A stretch of DNA of 64,000 nt from JAWLDA01 sp041686855. GTDB taxonomy: Bacteria; Bacillota; Limnochordia; DTU080; RSA5. Under the pieces are notes generated by a model. It was given only the letters and a program-made list of their open reading frames with translations. It was not told the origin of the DNA and ran no database searches. The stretch's first letter is position 1. Each line of letters begins with the position of its first letter. The stretch lies in the NCBI GenBank assembly GCA_041686855.1, contig JAWLDA010000013.1, positions 57,863 to 121,862 on the forward strand, given 5' to 3'. This document shows positions 1-8,013 of the stretch, in pieces. The position numbers and the translations under genes are program-made.

Positions 1-312
1 ATCGGCGTTGAGTCCGAGCGGTTTTTCACAAAGGACGTGCTTTCCCGCTCGCGCGGCTGCAACTGTCCAGTGAAGGTGCATGTCGTTTGGCAGCGGTATA
101 TAAACAGCATCAATCGAGTCGCTCTCGATCAGCTCCTGGTAGCTGCCGAATGATCTGGGAACACTAAACTCCTCCGCCATCTGGGCCGCCTTGGCGTAGT
201 CGCGGCTTGCAATGGCTTGAAGCACTCCGCTTTGCGACGATTGGATCGACGGGATCGCTTGGCGCCTCGCAATACTTGCGGTTCCTAGGACGCCCCAACG
301 TACGCGCTCCAC
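1..312 (-). CDS. Gfo/Idh/MocA-family oxidoreductase, N-terminal part (runs off the window)
   Basis: The reading frame runs off the left edge, so only about 104 N-terminal codons are present. They encode a Rossmann NAD(P)-binding domain: a GVLGTASIA stretch at residues 6-14 (a variant of GxGxxG), then YIPLPNDMHLHW, then HVLCEKPLGL with the family's EKP motif. Members are usually NAD(P)-dependent sugar or polyol dehydrogenases. I chose the GTG at 312 because an AAAGGTGA ribosome site lies about 8 bases upstream; a second in-frame GTG at 321 is too close to that site, and a stop codon lies just beyond it. The substrate cannot be told. The gene diverges from the RidA-like gene. Confidence 0.88.
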   Translation of the reverse strand, partial: MERVRWGVLGTASIARRQAIPSIQSSQSGVLQAIASRDYAKAAQMAEEFSVPRSFGSYQELIESDSIDAVYIPLPNDMHLHWTVAAARAGKHVLCEKPLGLNAD

Positions 313-520
313 CCGGAACACTCACCTTTCACAAGTCAAAATTGTTACCTCTTGACGCTCAAACTTCATTACCATTTGGAGGAATCCTTTCTCCACCCAT
401 CCTCGCAGGATTTCATCTTCCGTTCGAGGAAAAGGTTGCCTGACTCAAAGTGCGGAAAAGACCAAAACAATTGGCGAATGCATATGACGACCGCGAGGAC
501 GTCCGGAAGGAGAATTTATA

Positions 521-979
521 ATGTCAGAAGTCGAAGCGCGACTAAAGGAGTTTGGTTTCGAGCTTCCTGAGCCCGCCGCACCCATGGCGGCTTACATCCC
601 GACGGTGCGCACCGGAAATCTTGTCTTTGTTTCGGGTCAGGCGCCACGCAAAGACGGCGAGATGATCAAAGGACGAGTCGGTAAGGATCTTTCGTTGCAA
701 GAGGGGTATGAGGCGGCTCAGTATTGCATTCTGAGTGCGCTGGCTCAACTCAAAGTGGAGGCCGGCTCGTTGGATAACGTTGCGCGTATCGTGAAGCTGC
801 TGGGATGGGTGAACAGCGCCCCAGACTTCGATCAACAGCCCAGCGTGATTAATGGAGCCTCCGAGTTGCTCGAAAAGGCGTTTGGTGAGAACGGAAAACA
901 CGCGCGATCTGCTGTCTCGTCACACGTGCTTCCACACAACATCGCGGTCGAGATCGAGATGATCGCGGAGCTCAAGTAG
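521..979 (+). CDS. RidA/YjgF/YER057c/UK114-family protein
   Basis: A 152-residue RidA-fold protein. RidA proteins hydrolyse reactive enamine or imine intermediates made by PLP enzymes, and form trimers in the cytoplasm. The sequence shows TGNLVFVSGQAP at residues 31-42 and the C-terminal strand HNIAVEIEMIAELK. Arg129 in HARSAV occupies the position of the catalytic arginine of true RidA. At about 150 residues it belongs to the longer subgroup rather than the 125-130 residue canonical type, so its exact substrate is uncertain. An AAGGAG ribosome site precedes the ATG by about 8 bases. IlvE and other PLP enzymes encoded nearby could generate substrates, but no operon link is visible. It converges with yyaC, 23 bp away. 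Confidence 0.9.
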   Translation: MSEVEARLKEFGFELPEPAAPMAAYIPTVRTGNLVFVSGQAPRKDGEMIKGRVGKDLSLQEGYEAAQYCILSALAQLKVEAGSLDNVARIVKLLGWVNSAPDFDQQPSVINGASELLEKAFGENGKHARSAVSSHVLPHNIAVEIEMIAELK

Positions 980-1002
980 TCGCGTCTCCTTAGTGAGTGG
1001 CG

Positions 1003-1614
1003 CTATACGTCAGTGGTGGCAGCCACCTGCGTCGCTTCTTGAGAAAAGTGATTCTCGAGTGCGAGAGCCGTCGCGTCGGCGATGACGTCGGCCAACCGAA
1101 CCACTAGGTTGAGTCGGGTGTTCTGGAGCACAAAGTACTCCATAAAACCACCGACGTTAACGACGCCTACAATATGAAAGTGGCCGATACTTGGTAGGCT
1201 CTTGTTGACGCCGGTGCCTGGTTTGAGCGGCCCGGATTTAACGCACGCGGTCCCCACATTCTCACTCCGCCCCAAACAGGCGTCGACCGCGATGATGGTT
1301 CGCTGCTCTGCGGAGTGAAGTTGTTCCAAGTGCTCGGTGAGGTTTGCGGCATGTACGGGGCGCTCGAGCGTGCCTCGTATGTCAACATCAGTGTGCCTTA
1401 CACGTTCGCTAAGTCGCGTCCCGACCAAGGGGCCGAGGGCGTCTCCTGTCGATCGGTCGCTGCCGATGCAAACGACGGTGATTGGCCGGGGGTGAGGTGC
1501 GTGCGCTCCGATGTGGTTGAGGATGCTGCGTTGTAGTTGTACGGAGGCGTCGCGATCATTGATATGAACGCGCGTCTCCGTCGTAGAGGCGGTCCGCAAG
1601 CGAGCATGCCACAT
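1003..1614 (-). CDS. yyaC: YyaC-like sporulation protein (GPR-like fold, DUF1256)
   Basis: A 203-residue protein of the YyaC family, related in fold to the spore protease GPR and found in endospore formers. Diagnostic stretches are CIGSDRSTGDALGPLVG at residues 49-65 and IIAVDACLG at 107-115, followed by the SGPLKPGTGVNKSLPSIG region at 127-144. The family is linked to sporulation; its biochemical role is not settled. The ATG at 1614 has AGGAG 9 bases upstream. The roughly 40-residue N-terminal extension before the conserved core is poorly conserved by eye. It is divergent from the VanW gene, and its likely promoter overlaps that gene's start. It is the best marker in the window that the organism makes endospores. 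Confidence 0.85.
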   Translation of the reverse strand: MWHARLRTASTTETRVHINDRDASVQLQRSILNHIGAHAPHPRPITVVCIGSDRSTGDALGPLVGTRLSERVRHTDVDIRGTLERPVHAANLTEHLEQLHSAEQRTIIAVDACLGRSENVGTACVKSGPLKPGTGVNKSLPSIGHFHIVGVVNVGGFMEYFVLQNTRLNLVVRLADVIADATALALENHFSQEATQVAATTDV

Positions 1615-1662
1615 CCTGGTTCACTCCTATACAATCTCCTGAGGCATACCGAACTTGTAGCA

Positions 1663-1690
1663 AGTATATGTCCGACGTCACTCGACCTAT
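1663..1690 (-). promoter_or_regulatory. Possible sigma-E-like sporulation promoter for yyaC
   Basis: Read on the minus strand, CATATACT (1670-1663) resembles the CATACAnT -10 element of mother-cell sigma-E promoters, and ATA (1690-1688) lies 17 bases upstream, close to the usual spacing. The site sits about 50 bases before the yyaC start. The match is short and could be chance; the only support is the sporulation character of the downstream gene. Confidence 0.28.
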
Positions 1691-3143
1691 TCAAGGATCG
1701 TCGGGGCGGACGCGGGGTGCACCGCTAAAAGCGCGGGCGGTGAGTCGACGTTGTCGAAAATGGAAAGGGCGTAAACGAGAGGTGCGCGGGCGAGACAGGG
1801 GACGTTCAAAACGGATTATTGTACTGTTCACACTGGTCACGATACTCGTCCTAGGGGCGCTTGGATTAGATCGATACTTTAGATCGGTGGCCGATACTAT
1901 TTTGGAGCCTGTGGTCGTCGCCGGCATTGACGTTGGCGGACTGACGACTCAGAAGGCTAGGGCTCGCCTCCTTACTCACTTGGAAGTGTGGATAAATCAA
2001 CCTCTGGACATTCGCCTCGGAACTGAATCGTGGAGCGTGCCCCCGCAAGAGCTTGGTGTCAGGTTACGCCTTGACGACATGCTTTCGCGCGCGCTCGCTA
2101 TCGGAAACAGCGGGTCGGTTTTGCAACGCGTCCTTGATCGCCTGCGCGTGCAGCGTCAGGGCGTCTGGGGCGTGCCCATCATGCTGGACGTGAACGGTGA
2201 GACATTCGATGCGTGGCTTGATGGGATTGCTGCGCGCTTCGAGCGGTCCGCCGAGAGCGCTCGACTACACATCAACGAGGGACAGGTGTTGGTGACGCCC
2301 TCTGTTACCGGTCACCGCCTCGATCGGGCGGAAATACAACGACACATTGAGGAAGCGGTGGTGCGAAAGGCTGGTCGCGTGATTCACCTAACCCTGTTAG
2401 AGATCGAGCCTGAGCTAACCACGGAAGAGGCTTACGGATTGGGGATCACCGGCGAGATCGCGTCGTATACGACGCACTTCGATCCGACCAACTACAATCG
2501 CACGGTGAACATACGAATTGCCGCCGAGACCCTGAGCGGTGTGTTGCTTGCGCCTGGAGAAGAGTTTTCGTTTAACAAGCGTGTGGGACCCAGAGTGGAG
2601 TCGCTGGGCTACAAAGAGGCCCCAGTGATCGTGGACGGTGAGTTGGTGCCGGACATTGGGGGCGGCATTTGCCAAGTCTCATCGACGCTGTACAACGCGG
2701 TCTTAATGGCAGGTCTGCACGTGACGCACCGAGTGCCCCACTCCTTGCCCTCCACATACGTCCCACTTGGACTGGATGCGACTGTCGCATACGATTACAT
2801 TGACTTCCGTTTTCGAAACGACAACGACGGCCATGTCTTGCTGCACACGTCGATGGAGGACGACCGAGTGACGATTTCGCTATACGGTGGTGCGTCCGAA
2901 CAACAACACGTTCGACTGATGAGTCAAATTGTGGGCACCATTAAACCACGGTCGGTTGAGACGCCATCGGAGCACGTCGAAGCGGGGAGTGAATTGGTCG
3001 TGAGTGAAGGTCGAGACGGGTACCGAGTGCAGGTGTGGCGCATCGCTGCAGAAGAGGATGGGCGTGTGGAGCGTCAGCTCGTCTCACATTCTGTGTACAA
3101 GCCACGCGCCCGTGTGATTTGGGTCCCAGCACAACAGGGCTGA
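1668..3143 (+). CDS. VanW-family protein (YoaR-like, membrane-anchored)
   Basis: A 491-residue envelope protein. The N-terminus is very basic (residues 17-48) and is followed by one hydrophobic segment (about 50-68), so the bulk lies outside the membrane. A peptidoglycan-binding-like region occupies the first half. A VanW domain follows, with LLAPGEEFSFNKRVGPR, DIGGGICQVSSTLYNAVL and HSLPSTYVPLGLDATVAY as hallmark stretches. The last ~80 residues resemble a G5-type beta domain. Members are linked to cell-wall metabolism in Gram-positive bacteria; the reaction is unknown. The ATG at 1668 lacks a clear ribosome site, so translation may begin downstream, but the basic leader plus membrane anchor makes sense as the N-terminus. 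It diverges from yyaC. Confidence 0.88.
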   Translation: MSDVTRPIQGSSGRTRGAPLKARAVSRRCRKWKGRKREVRGRDRGRSKRIIVLFTLVTILVLGALGLDRYFRSVADTILEPVVVAGIDVGGLTTQKARARLLTHLEVWINQPLDIRLGTESWSVPPQELGVRLRLDDMLSRALAIGNSGSVLQRVLDRLRVQRQGVWGVPIMLDVNGETFDAWLDGIAARFERSAESARLHINEGQVLVTPSVTGHRLDRAEIQRHIEEAVVRKAGRVIHLTLLEIEPELTTEEAYGLGITGEIASYTTHFDPTNYNRTVNIRIAAETLSGVLLAPGEEFSFNKRVGPRVESLGYKEAPVIVDGELVPDIGGGICQVSSTLYNAVLMAGLHVTHRVPHSLPSTYVPLGLDATVAYDYIDFRFRNDNDGHVLLHTSMEDDRVTISLYGGASEQQHVRLMSQIVGTIKPRSVETPSEHVEAGSELVVSEGRDGYRVQVWRIAAEEDGRVERQLVSHSVYKPRARVIWVPAQQG

Positions 3144-3253
3144 CTCGCCTGGCGAAGAAGGTTCTGTGTCGCGGACCCAGAATTTTAACGTGATGTGCAT
3201 GAGTGCATGTGCTCGGATGATAGGCACTCTGGCCGGGAGGATTCGACAGGAGA

Positions 3254-4180
3254 ATGGGACGTTACGCGTTTTTCCAGGGTAGTGTTGTGCCACTCGAAGA
3301 GGCCAAGATTAGCGTACAGACCCACGCGTTCTTGTACGGAACCGCCGTCTTCGAAGGGATCCGCGCCTACTGGGTCGAGGACGAGGGTGAGATGCTCGTC
3401 TTTCGTATGCGAGAGCACTACGAGCGGCTCTTGAATTCGTGCCGGATCTTGCGGATGAAGTCAAAGTACACCGCTGAGGAGTTGTGCGAGATCTCGTTGG
3501 ACCTCCTCGCACGTAACGGCGATCGCCAGGATATGTATTTGCGCCCAATCTTTTATAAGAGCGACCACGCGATTGGCCCCGAACTCAGCCGCATCGGGGA
3601 CGACTTTGTCCTCTTTGCGATCCCGATGGGGGCATACCTCGACCTCGAGAAGGGGTTGCGCGTGAGGGTCTCGAGTTGGCGACGGATGAGCGACAACTCC
3701 TTGCCGGGGCGCGCGAAGGTGAACGGCGCGTACGTCAACGCTGCGCTGGCCAAGACCGAGGCGGTAGACGACGGTTACGACGAGGCGATCTTCCTTACCG
3801 AGAGCGGTCACGTCTCTGAGGGGAGCGCGGAGAATCTCTTCATCGTGCGCGATGGGCGCTTGATCACGCCGCCGGTTTCGGAAGATATTCTCGAAGGCAT
3901 CACGCGTTCCACGATCATGGAGTTGGCCGAGAACGAGTTGGGGCTCTCGGTGGTGGAGCGTTCCATCGACCGCACCGAGTTGTACATCGCGGACGAGGCC
4001 TTCTTTGTCGGCACCGGAGCACAGGTGAGTCCGATTAGTGAGATCGATCGGCGCCCAATCGGTAGCGGAGAGATCGGTCCGATCAGTCGGCGGATACAAG
4101 AGTTTTATTTTCAAGTGGTTAGAGGGAAGCAACCTGCGTACCGTCACTGGTGCTCTCCAATACGCGCGCGCACGCCCTAA
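3254..4180 (+). CDS. ilvE: Branched-chain amino acid aminotransferase
   Basis: A 308-residue fold-type IV PLP aminotransferase. It exchanges the amino group between glutamate and the 2-oxo acids of valine, leucine and isoleucine in the cytoplasm. It has the typical N-terminus, with FLYGTAVFEGIRAY at residues 26-39, PLP lysine 155 in PGRAKVNGAY, VSEGSAENLFIV at 187-198, and VGTGAQVSPISEID near the C-terminus. The length matches the family. A CAGGAGA ribosome site lies a few bases before the ATG. D-amino-acid transaminase and 4-amino-4-deoxychorismate lyase share the fold, but the FEGIRAY and TGAQVSPI motifs favour IlvE. It stands alone, followed by the sucCD pair. Confidence 0.93.
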   Translation: MGRYAFFQGSVVPLEEAKISVQTHAFLYGTAVFEGIRAYWVEDEGEMLVFRMREHYERLLNSCRILRMKSKYTAEELCEISLDLLARNGDRQDMYLRPIFYKSDHAIGPELSRIGDDFVLFAIPMGAYLDLEKGLRVRVSSWRRMSDNSLPGRAKVNGAYVNAALAKTEAVDDGYDEAIFLTESGHVSEGSAENLFIVRDGRLITPPVSEDILEGITRSTIMELAENELGLSVVERSIDRTELYIADEAFFVGTGAQVSPISEIDRRPIGSGEIGPISRRIQEFYFQVVRGKQPAYRHWCSPIRARTP

Positions 4181-4207
4181 CGATTGTGATATCCTTTGAC
4201 TTTGGTA

Positions 4208-4256
4208 AGTTTGAACGCATTGGTCAGTTTGAACGTGGAGGTCGATCAGTTTGAAG
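4208..4256 (+). repeat. Three direct repeats of AGTTTGAA(CG) around the sucC start
   Basis: AGTTTGAACG occurs at 4208-4217 and 4226-4235, and AGTTTGAAG at 4248-4256, the last one including the TTG start of sucC. Spacings are 18 and 22 bases. The ribosome site GGAGG lies between copies two and three. They could be regulator half-sites or a small local duplication that provided the leader; no function is shown. Confidence 0.5.
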
Positions 4257-5378
4257 TTCCTTGAGTATCAGGCTAAAGAGGTGTTTAAAGCGGCCGATAT
4301 TCCGGTGCCTAACGGCAAGGTCGCTCGTAGCGTCGAGGAGGCGCGCAGTGCAGCCGAGAGCCTTGGTGGCGCCGTCGTTGTGAAGTCACAGGTGCCCATC
4401 GGCGGTCGCGGCAAGGCGGGCGGCATTGCGGTCGTCAAGGACGCGGACGAGGCGGAGCGTGAAGCGACTCGCATCTTGTCCATGGAGATCCGCGGCTATC
4501 CGGTTCACGAGGTTTTGATTGAAGAGGCCGCTGAGATCAAGGCGGAGTACTACCTCGGAATCACGGTCGACCGCGCTAAGCAGGCGCCTGTGTTGATCGT
4601 CTCGTCGGCAGGTGGTATGGACATCGAAGAGGTTGCGGAGAAGCATCCCGACCAAGTGGCACGCGTCTGGATCGATCCAGCGATCGGATTGCAACCCTTT
4701 CAAGTGCGGGAAGCGTGTTTCCGAGCGGCCGTGGCGCCTGAGTACATGAAGGCTCTGGCAGCTCTCGTGCAAAAAGTGTATCAGGTGTTCGTCGAGAACG
4801 ACGCCATCTTGGTAGAGATTAATCCGCTTGCTGTGCTCGGTGACGGTCGGTTGGTGGCGCTTGACGGTAAGATGGAGACGGACGCAAACGCGGACTTCCG
4901 CCATCCCAATCAAGAAGGCGTCGACGAACAGGCCGAGCATGAGTTGGAGCTAAAGGCGCGCGACCTGGGACTCGCCTATGTAAAGTTAGACGGTTACGTC
5001 GGGATTATCGGCAATGGCGCCGGCCTTGTCATGACGACACTGGACATGATTCAGCGCAACGGTGGACGAGCCGCCAACTTCCTCGACATTGGCGGTGGCG
5101 CCAAAGCGGAGGTTGTTCGCAATGCGCTCAGTGTGGTGCTCTCCGACCCCGACGTCAAATCAGTACTTATTAACGTTTTTGGTGGTATTACGCGCGGGGA
5201 TGAGGTTGCTAAGGGACTTTTGGCCGTCACCAGTGAGATGGATGTGAAGGTGCCGATTGTGATCCGTCTTGCCGGGACTCGAGCTGAGGAAGGGCGCGCC
5301 CTCCTTGCCGAGAGCGACTTAAACACAGCCGAGACGTTCCAAGAAGCCGCGCAAAAAGCGGTCGAGCTGGCCGGTTAG
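4251..5378 (+). CDS. sucC: Succinate-CoA ligase (ADP-forming), beta subunit
   Basis: A 375-residue ATP-grasp subunit of succinyl-CoA synthetase, which couples succinyl-CoA cleavage to ADP or GDP phosphorylation in the TCA cycle. It begins KFLEYQAKEVF, has GGRGKAGG (about residues 51-58) in the nucleotide-binding domain, LVEINPLAV in the metal-binding part, and the C-terminal ligase domain with NFLDIGGGA and NVFGGITRGDEVA. Translation starts at a TTG, supported by GGAGG about 10 bases upstream and by alignment with the usual MKxxEYQAK start. It is followed by sucD after 28 bp in the usual order. Confidence 0.96.
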   Translation: MKFLEYQAKEVFKAADIPVPNGKVARSVEEARSAAESLGGAVVVKSQVPIGGRGKAGGIAVVKDADEAEREATRILSMEIRGYPVHEVLIEEAAEIKAEYYLGITVDRAKQAPVLIVSSAGGMDIEEVAEKHPDQVARVWIDPAIGLQPFQVREACFRAAVAPEYMKALAALVQKVYQVFVENDAILVEINPLAVLGDGRLVALDGKMETDANADFRHPNQEGVDEQAEHELELKARDLGLAYVKLDGYVGIIGNGAGLVMTTLDMIQRNGGRAANFLDIGGGAKAEVVRNALSVVLSDPDVKSVLINVFGGITRGDEVAKGLLAVTSEMDVKVPIVIRLAGTRAEEGRALLAESDLNTAETFQEAAQKAVELAG

Positions 5379-5406
5379 GAGTTCCTTAAGGGAGGTTGCA
5401 AGTGCG

Positions 5407-6270
5407 TTGAGCATTTTGGTGAATAATAGTACGAAACTGATCGTACAAGGGATTACGGGACGCGAGGGCTCATTTCACACTCGTCAGATGTTGGCGTACG
5501 GCACGCCGGTGGTCGGCGGCGTCACGCCCGGCAAGGGTGGCGAGGAAGCAGAGGGCCTGCCCGTCTTTAACACGGTTCGCGAAGCAGTAGAGGAGACCGG
5601 CGCCAACACGAGCATCATTTTCGTGCCGCCGGCGGTGGCCGCCGACGCGATTCTCGAGGCGGTCGACAACGGGATCGAGTTGGTCGTGTGCATCAGTGAA
5701 GGAATCCCGGTTCACGATATGATGCGGGCGACGGCCTACACGCGGGGTAAAGGGGCTCGCTTGATCGGACCCAACTGTCCTGGACTCATCTCACCGGGCG
5801 AGGCTTTGGTCGGCATCTTGCCTGGCGTGATCTTCAAACCGGGCAACGTTGGGCTCATCTCGCGCAGCGGCACACTCACATACGAGGTTGTCAATGAGAT
5901 GACGGCACGGGGCATCGGCCAGTCGACGTGCGTGGGGATCGGTGGCGACCCCATCATCGGCACTCGATTCATCGATGTACTCAAGCTCTTTGAAGAAGAT
6001 CCTCAAACTCACGTGGTAGCCATGATCGGCGAGATCGGTGGCTCCGATGAGGAGGAGGCGGCGGAGTACATCAAGTCGATGAGCAAGCCTGTCGTGGGCT
6101 TTATCTCCGGTCGCACGGCCCCTCCCGGAAAACGAATGGGTCACGCGGGCGCGATCATCTCCGGCAACACCGGAACGGCCCAAAGCAAGATCGACGCTCT
6201 CCAATCGGCGAACGTACCGGTCGCCGACACCTTGTCGCAAATCGTCGACTTGGTGGCAGAGCGCTTGTAA
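5407..6270 (+). CDS. sucD: Succinate-CoA ligase (ADP-forming), alpha subunit
   Basis: A 287-residue partner of SucC. It binds CoA and carries the histidine that is transiently phosphorylated. Visible motifs are VQGITGREGSFHT near residue 14 (CoA-binding Rossmann part), LIGPNCPGLI around 119, and MGHAGAIISG near 237, holding the active-site histidine. The start is a TTG with GGGAGG about 11 bases upstream; no better in-frame start exists between it and the end of sucC. It converges with the 28-codon peptide gene, whose stop lies 7 bp away. Confidence 0.96.
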   Translation: MSILVNNSTKLIVQGITGREGSFHTRQMLAYGTPVVGGVTPGKGGEEAEGLPVFNTVREAVEETGANTSIIFVPPAVAADAILEAVDNGIELVVCISEGIPVHDMMRATAYTRGKGARLIGPNCPGLISPGEALVGILPGVIFKPGNVGLISRSGTLTYEVVNEMTARGIGQSTCVGIGGDPIIGTRFIDVLKLFEEDPQTHVVAMIGEIGGSDEEEAAEYIKSMSKPVVGFISGRTAPPGKRMGHAGAIISGNTGTAQSKIDALQSANVPVADTLSQIVDLVAERL

Positions 6271-6277
6271 GTGGTGA

Positions 6278-6364
6278 CTAACGCCTTTTCACCACGAGCA
6301 GCATGGTCTTTCCGCTCCGCTTGAGGATCGGATTCAAAACCAGACCGAGGATGCGGCTAAGCAT
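6278..6364 (-). CDS. Putative 28-residue cationic hydrophobic peptide
   Basis: An unannotated small gene. On the minus strand an ATG at 6364 is preceded by a perfect AAAGGAGG ribosome site (6382-6375, 10-base spacing) and, farther up, by a TATAAT -10 box (6430-6425). The 28-residue product starts MLSRILGLVLNPILKR and ends LLVVKRR. It is hydrophobic with basic patches, as in small membrane or ribosome-associated peptides. It lies between the convergent sucD and the start of gcvT. No homolog is recognised, and the case rests on signals rather than family evidence. An 82-codon frame covers the same bases but starts without a ribosome site. Confidence 0.5.
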   Translation of the reverse strand: MLSRILGLVLNPILKRSGKTMLLVVKRR

Positions 6365-6424
6365 CGGCGTGTTGCCTCCTTTACTGTTACCGACGGCCAG
6401 GCAGTACCGACGAGAAGCTGGTTC

Positions 6425-6454
6425 ATTATACAGTCGCGGGTGCGTACGTGTGAC
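6425..6454 (-). promoter_or_regulatory. Probable sigma-A promoter for the 28-codon peptide gene
   Basis: On the minus strand GTCACA (6454-6449, 4 of 6 matches to TTGACA) and a perfect TATAAT (6430-6425) are separated by 18 bases. This predicts transcription from about 6418, giving a leader of about 55 bases before the small peptide ATG. Confidence 0.5.
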
Positions 6455-6499
6455 TGAATGGCGTGGGAGATTTGCGCTCGCGTGAAGGAGCGAATGCGA

Positions 6500-7618
6500 A
6501 TGTCGGGCACGACAAACCTGAAGCATACGCCCCTATACGACGTACATGTCGCGGCAGGGGCCCGCATGGTAGAGTTCGGCGGATGGGAGATGCCGGTGCA
6601 ATACACCAGCCTCTTGGCGGAGCATCGGGCGGTAAGGAGCTCCTTAGGCCTCTTTGATCTCTCGCACATGGGGGAGTTCTATTTCAGCGGGCCCGATGCC
6701 GAGGCCAATTTGCAGCGATTGCTGAGTAACGACGTCACAGCGTTGAAACCGGGTCGAGCGCAATACACACTCCTTTGCAACGAGAACGGCGGCATCGTTG
6801 ACGATGTCATTTTGTACCGTTTAAAGGAAGAATACCTCTTGGTCGTGAACGCCGGTAATACCGACAAAGACCGGGAGTGGATCCGTAGCCGCCTGCAAGG
6901 TCGAGTCTCCCTCGATGACCGCAGTGCTTCGACCGCGCTCTTGGCGGTGCAGGGACCTTCCGCACAAGCCCTTGTGGGTGGGCTTGTCGATGAGATTGAC
7001 CTCGAGAAGATGCCGAGCTTCACCGCAGCGGAGTGTAGGGTGGGGGGCGTTCCGGCGCTGTTGTCGCGCACGGGGTACACCGGGGAAGACGGATTTGAGG
7101 TTTATTGCGACGCGGCGAACGCAGAGACTCTTTGGACGAAGCTCCTTTCTCAAGGAGGGGAGTACGACCTGGTCCCCGTCGGTCTAGGCGCTCGTGATAC
7201 ACTGCGCTTAGAGGCTCGGTTGCCCCTGTACGGCAACGACCTGAGCGACGAGACGACACCCTACGAGGCCGGCCTCGGCTTCGCCGTGAAGTTGGATAAG
7301 GGCGACTTCGTGGGGCGTGCTGCGTTGGCGCGCCAAAAGGAGACCGGCCCTAACAGGCGGCTGGTCGGATTTATCATGCAGGAACGCGGGGGCGCGCCGC
7401 GCCACGGCTACCGAGTCTTTTATGAGAATGAGGCGGTCGGGGAAGTGACCAGTGGCTCGTTCTCACCCACATTGGAGAAAGATATTGGTATGGCATACGT
7501 GCCCTCGGAGATTGGAGTCCCCGGCGCACAAATCGAGATTGAGATTCGCAACCGTCGCAAGGGCGGAGTGATTCACAAAGGTCGGTTTGTGCAAGCCCGC
7601 ACCAAAACGTCAGGGTAA
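6500..7618 (+). CDS. gcvT: Glycine cleavage system T protein (aminomethyltransferase)
   Basis: A 372-residue tetrahydrofolate-dependent T protein. It takes the aminomethyl group from lipoylated GcvH, releasing ammonia and giving 5,10-methylene-THF. It opens with the family pattern KHTPLYDVHVAAGARMVEFG, continues with LFDLSHMGEF, and has NGGIVDDVILYR with the acid residue that contacts folate; LSRTGYTGEDGFEVY and PYEAGLGFAVKLDK follow. The frame is open further upstream, but the ATG at 6500 is chosen because AAGGAG lies 9 bases before it; the ATG at 6494 is too close. It heads the gcvT-gcvH-gcvPA-gcvPB run. No glycine riboswitch was recognised in the 229 bases upstream. Confidence 0.96.
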   Translation: MSGTTNLKHTPLYDVHVAAGARMVEFGGWEMPVQYTSLLAEHRAVRSSLGLFDLSHMGEFYFSGPDAEANLQRLLSNDVTALKPGRAQYTLLCNENGGIVDDVILYRLKEEYLLVVNAGNTDKDREWIRSRLQGRVSLDDRSASTALLAVQGPSAQALVGGLVDEIDLEKMPSFTAAECRVGGVPALLSRTGYTGEDGFEVYCDAANAETLWTKLLSQGGEYDLVPVGLGARDTLRLEARLPLYGNDLSDETTPYEAGLGFAVKLDKGDFVGRAALARQKETGPNRRLVGFIMQERGGAPRHGYRVFYENEAVGEVTSGSFSPTLEKDIGMAYVPSEIGVPGAQIEIEIRNRRKGGVIHKGRFVQARTKTSG

Positions 7619-7629
7619 GGAGGCCCCAT

Positions 7630-8010
7630 ATGTTTCCCGCAGAGTTACGTTACACCAAAGAGCACGAATGGATATCCGACGAGAACGGAAAGGTGCGCGT
7701 CGGAATTACCGACTACGCGCAACAAGAGCTCGGTGATGTGGTCTTTGTCGACCTGCCCACCGAAGGCGATGAGGTGTCGCTAGGCGACAGCTTCGCCGTT
7801 GTGGAGTCGGTAAAGGCGGTCTCGGACATCTACGCTCCGGTTAGCGGTCGGGTCGTGGCCGTGAACGCCTCACTAGAGGATCAACCGGAACTGATTAACG
7901 AGGATCCGTACGACAAAGGTTGGATCGCCGTTATCGAAGTGAGCGACCCGACGGAGCTTAACACCACGTTGACAGTCGAAGAGTACAAGGAACACGTTGG
8001 GGAGGCGTAA
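7630..8010 (+). CDS. gcvH: Glycine cleavage system H protein
   Basis: A 126-residue lipoyl carrier that shuttles the aminomethyl group between the P, T and L proteins. The N-terminal ELRYTKEHEWI and the lipoylation site ESVKAVSDIYAPVSG, with Lys62 as acceptor, are clear, and the length is typical. AAGGAGG lies just upstream of the ATG, 11 bp after gcvT. The lipoyl group would come from the octanoyltransferase encoded at 10870, which makes the cluster self-consistent. Confidence 0.97.
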   Translation: MFPAELRYTKEHEWISDENGKVRVGITDYAQQELGDVVFVDLPTEGDEVSLGDSFAVVESVKAVSDIYAPVSGRVVAVNASLEDQPELINEDPYDKGWIAVIEVSDPTELNTTLTVEEYKEHVGEA

Positions 8011-8013
8011 CCC

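Noticed and set aside
6271..6499. Possible glycine riboswitch upstream of gcvT
   Set aside because: The conserved core pattern of the glycine aptamer was not seen on either strand; the region is instead explained by the minus-strand peptide gene and its promoter.
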